64,000 nucleotides of DNA, from contig CAJXOS010000015.1 in the NCBI GenBank assembly GCA_913057725.1, forward strand, positions 1-64,000. Reading direction: 5' to 3'. The notes below the pieces were generated by a model. The model ran no database searches, had not been told where the DNA came from, and worked only from the letters and a program-made list of their open reading frames with translations. Shown here in pieces: positions 61,970-64,000 of the stretch (positions are counted from its first letter, which is position 1; the number at the start of each line of letters is the position of its first letter). Both the position numbers and the translations under genes were made by a program. Origin of the DNA: an uncultured Lewinella sp. Its GTDB lineage: Bacteria > Bacteroidota > Bacteroidia > Chitinophagales > Saprospiraceae.

Positions 61970-64000
61970 TTACCGGTTGTTCTGGCCTAGGCGCTCAGCG
62001 ATGACTCTAAACTCTGTCCGACGGTTCATTTGATGATCATCTTCACTACAATCAACACCATTGGAACAGTCATTTACAAGTCGGGTTTCCCCATAGCCTT
62101 TGGCTTGCAAACGAGAGCTGGCAATACCCTTACTGACGAGGAATCGTACAATCGCATTAGCTCTGCGCTGGGATAATCGATAGTTAAAGGCATCAGTACC
62201 CCGAGCATCAGTATGAGAACCAATCTCGACCACGATGTCTGGATTACGATCTAATAGCCAATACAGACGATTAAGTTCAGGAATTGCTTCTGGTCGAACA
62301 CTGGCACGCCCCAGGTCATAGTATACCTTTAGCAGATAAGGTATAGCTCGATCGGCATCCTGATATACCTGGCTACCCACCTGAAAATCAGAAGAAGCGG
62401 CTGCATTACTCGATAGCTGTTGATCTGCCTGTAAGCGATACGGCGCTAGGTAGATGGTATCACGTTGTGGCCAGTTAGAGCTACAATAAGGTCTTGCGGA
62501 GATACCGGAGAAATAGCCGTCGGCAGAGGTCAACAAATCGAAGCAGCAGTCCTCATCAGCGATATAGGAGAAGTAACCACGTTTGTCTGTAGTGAGGCTA
62601 ACACTGAGTGTACAATCATTGCCAGTCAATGATAGCTCTGCCATTGGAATTGGAGCTCCGGTTAGCTCATCAAGTAGTATACCCTCCAACATCTTCTCGC
62701 CCTCGTTATTGGCCCAGGGGCTGTCGTTGGCAGGCGCGAGCTGCCACTTAACGATAAGTTCATCATTATTAGAAGTAGCATCCGAAGCACAAATCTCTTT
62801 GGCCGACTCCGCGAATCGATCATCACGAACACGAATGTATCGGCAGTCATCAGGCTCCAACCAAGTGGACCAGCGTCCGTTTTCTTCGGTGAATACCAAG
62901 TATTCTTCACCGCGGACAGCAAGCGGTAGACTTTCCGCAAGCTCGGTGTCTTCGTCTGTATAGAATTGAATTTCTAAGCGAATCTTGCGTTTCTGAAACG
63001 CATAGATATCATCACTTCCTTTTCCGCCTGGGCGATTGGAGGTCAGAAATCCATAAGTACCGTTTGGCTTAAGAATTAAGGCAAAGTCATCTGACTCAGA
63101 ATTGATTGGTTTTCCAGGGTTTTGTACACTCCCCCACTGGCCTTCGCCTAAATCTTCCACTCGGAATATATCTAGTCCACCAAGCCCAATTTGCCCATCA
63201 CTCGCAAAATAGAGTTCGCCATCACTATGGTAGTATGGGAAAAGCTCGTCTCCTTCCGTATTGATCTTTGGGCCAAGGTTGATTGGGCTACTCCAGCCCA
63301 GACCTACTCGATCGGCGTAGTACAAATCTTTGCCCCCAAAACCACCAGGGCGATCAGAGCTAAAGAAAAGGCGTTGGCCATCCGGTGAAAGCGCCGGGTG
63401 AGCAGCGCTGTAGTTAGGACTATTGAGTGCTAGTGGTAGAGGTTCCGACCAAGTGCTATCTGCTCCCATTCGAGCGACCATGATTTCTAATCGTCGAACC
63501 GGCCGCTTTTCGGATGCAGCTTCAGCTTGGTTACTCGTAAAGTATACCTCAGAATAATCCGGACTGAAGGTGACAATAGCCTCATTAAAGCCACTATTGA
63601 GCATATCTGAAAAACCTTCGATTGGCTCATAAGTAAGACTAAGACCATCCGGACGATCCTCAGCGAGCGGACGAGTATAGAACAGATCATAATAGGCACC
63701 CTTGCGCTTATCGCCCGTGCGTACAGAGCCAAAGACCAAACCATCGTAAAAGAAGGCTGGCGCTAAATCGCTATTTACACCATTAAAATCTGGTTGAGAA
63801 ATTTGCGTTTGTGTAACGCTGCCCGATTGCAGACGCTCATAAAGTGCGCAGACATCTTGGAGCTCGTTCTGTCGCTCATCGTAGGGTTTGCGTCTTAGAA
63901 ACTCCATGAAAGCAGACTGGGCAGCTTCGCAGGCACCCTGTTGAAAAAGGACATGCCCGTATTCAAAATAGACGCTTGCATCAGCTTCGGGAAGCTTCAA
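61970..64000 (-). CDS. TPR-PD40-CRD-OmpA envelope protein (PorE-like), 5' end outside window
   Basis: The open frame runs past base 64000, so the N-terminus is missing; 676 residues are visible. It begins within TPR repeats. It continues with a PD40 propeller (AHPALSPDGQRLFFSSDRPG, LYFASDGQIGLGGLDIFRV, YGFLTSNRPGGKGSDDIYA), a carboxypeptidase-regulatory-like domain (LLDELTGAPIPMAELSLTG), and a C-terminal OmpA domain with VEIGSHTDARGTD and LSQRRANAIVRFLVSKGI. The aspartate and arginine that bind peptidoglycan are present. The layout matches PorE of the type IX secretion system, which ties the apparatus to the cell wall. It is transcribed before the SPOR-type protein, 225 bases upstream. Confidence 0.85.
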   Translation of the reverse strand: MKLPEADASVYFEYGHVLFQQGACEAAQSAFMEFLRRKPYDERQNELQDVCALYERLQSGSVTQTQISQPDFNGVNSDLAPAFFYDGLVFGSVRTGDKRKGAYYDLFYTRPLAEDRPDGLSLTYEPIEGFSDMLNSGFNEAIVTFSPDYSEVYFTSNQAEAASEKRPVRRLEIMVARMGADSTWSEPLPLALNSPNYSAAHPALSPDGQRLFFSSDRPGGFGGKDLYYADRVGLGWSSPINLGPKINTEGDELFPYYHSDGELYFASDGQIGLGGLDIFRVEDLGEGQWGSVQNPGKPINSESDDFALILKPNGTYGFLTSNRPGGKGSDDIYAFQKRKIRLEIQFYTDEDTELAESLPLAVRGEEYLVFTEENGRWSTWLEPDDCRYIRVRDDRFAESAKEICASDATSNNDELIVKWQLAPANDSPWANNEGEKMLEGILLDELTGAPIPMAELSLTGNDCTLSVSLTTDKRGYFSYIADEDCCFDLLTSADGYFSGISARPYCSSNWPQRDTIYLAPYRLQADQQLSSNAAASSDFQVGSQVYQDADRAIPYLLKVYYDLGRASVRPEAIPELNRLYWLLDRNPDIVVEIGSHTDARGTDAFNYRLSQRRANAIVRFLVSKGIASSRLQAKGYGETRLVNDCSNGVDCSEDDHQMNRRTEFRVIAERLGQNNR

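Overview
The window reads as a chromosome segment of a Bacteroidota member, most likely Saprospiria (Lewinella-like). The evidence is secreted proteins ending in type IX secretion (T9SS) sorting domains, PKD and BNR/YCF48 repeat proteins, TPR/PD40/OmpA envelope proteins, a fused CcoN-CcoO cytochrome oxidase subunit, promoters of the Bacteroidota TAnnTTTG type, and few Shine-Dalgarno sequences. The placement below phylum level is an inference from gene content. Gene density is high. I saw no insertion sequence, prophage, CRISPR array or rRNA. One tRNA (Leu, TAA) is present.

Layout. 1-9.1 kb (minus strand): a frameshifted BNR-repeat secreted protein, a two-component pair (TPR histidine kinase plus NarL/LuxR regulator), a 1260-residue secreted protein with twelve Kazal-like and six PKD modules, and a dockerin/cohesin-like T9SS cargo. 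9.2-14.1 kb (plus): an unrecognised cytoplasmic protein, an SdiA-regulated-type protein, a 5'-nucleotidase split into two genes, and a small secreted protein. 14.1-20.4 kb: a dolichol-phosphate-mannose-synthase-like glycosyltransferase, an outer-membrane beta-barrel protein, a DUF697/SHOCT protein, an unrecognised 343-residue protein and another T9SS BNR protein. 20.5-26.2 kb: a divergent sigma-70-like factor and an anti-sigma-like membrane protein, convergent with and overlapping a TPR-CHAT protease-like gene, then a lipoprotein.

26.4-36.6 kb: a giant alpha-2-macroglobulin, then a five-gene minus-strand cluster (DinB-like, FAD oxidase, YjbR, DUF5522, DUF6580), divergent from an iron-type substrate-binding lipoprotein. 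36.7-45.1 kb: an M1 aminopeptidase, two glycosyltransferases, RibB fused to a degenerate GTP cyclohydrolase II domain, a VTC-domain protein, and nicotinate phosphoribosyltransferase with an NrtR-like Nudix regulator. 46-56.5 kb: the tRNA and a complete cbb3-type oxidase locus (ccoI, ccoS, ccoNO, ccoQ, ccoP, ccoG, ccoH, SafE-like protein) with hemN divergent. 56.5-64 kb: an M14 carboxypeptidase, a di-haem peroxidase and two TPR/PD40 envelope proteins; the last runs off the window.

The clearest regulatory signal is in the cbb3/hemN locus. CRP/FNR-type palindromes (GTGA-N6-TCAC) sit at identical spacing upstream of the ccoI and ccoS promoters, and one of them is shared with hemN. This points to a single regulator, probably oxygen-responsive, acting on microaerobic respiration and anaerobic haem synthesis. 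The most unusual proteins are the Kazal/PKD string, the sigma/anti-sigma/CHAT group and the RibB hybrid.
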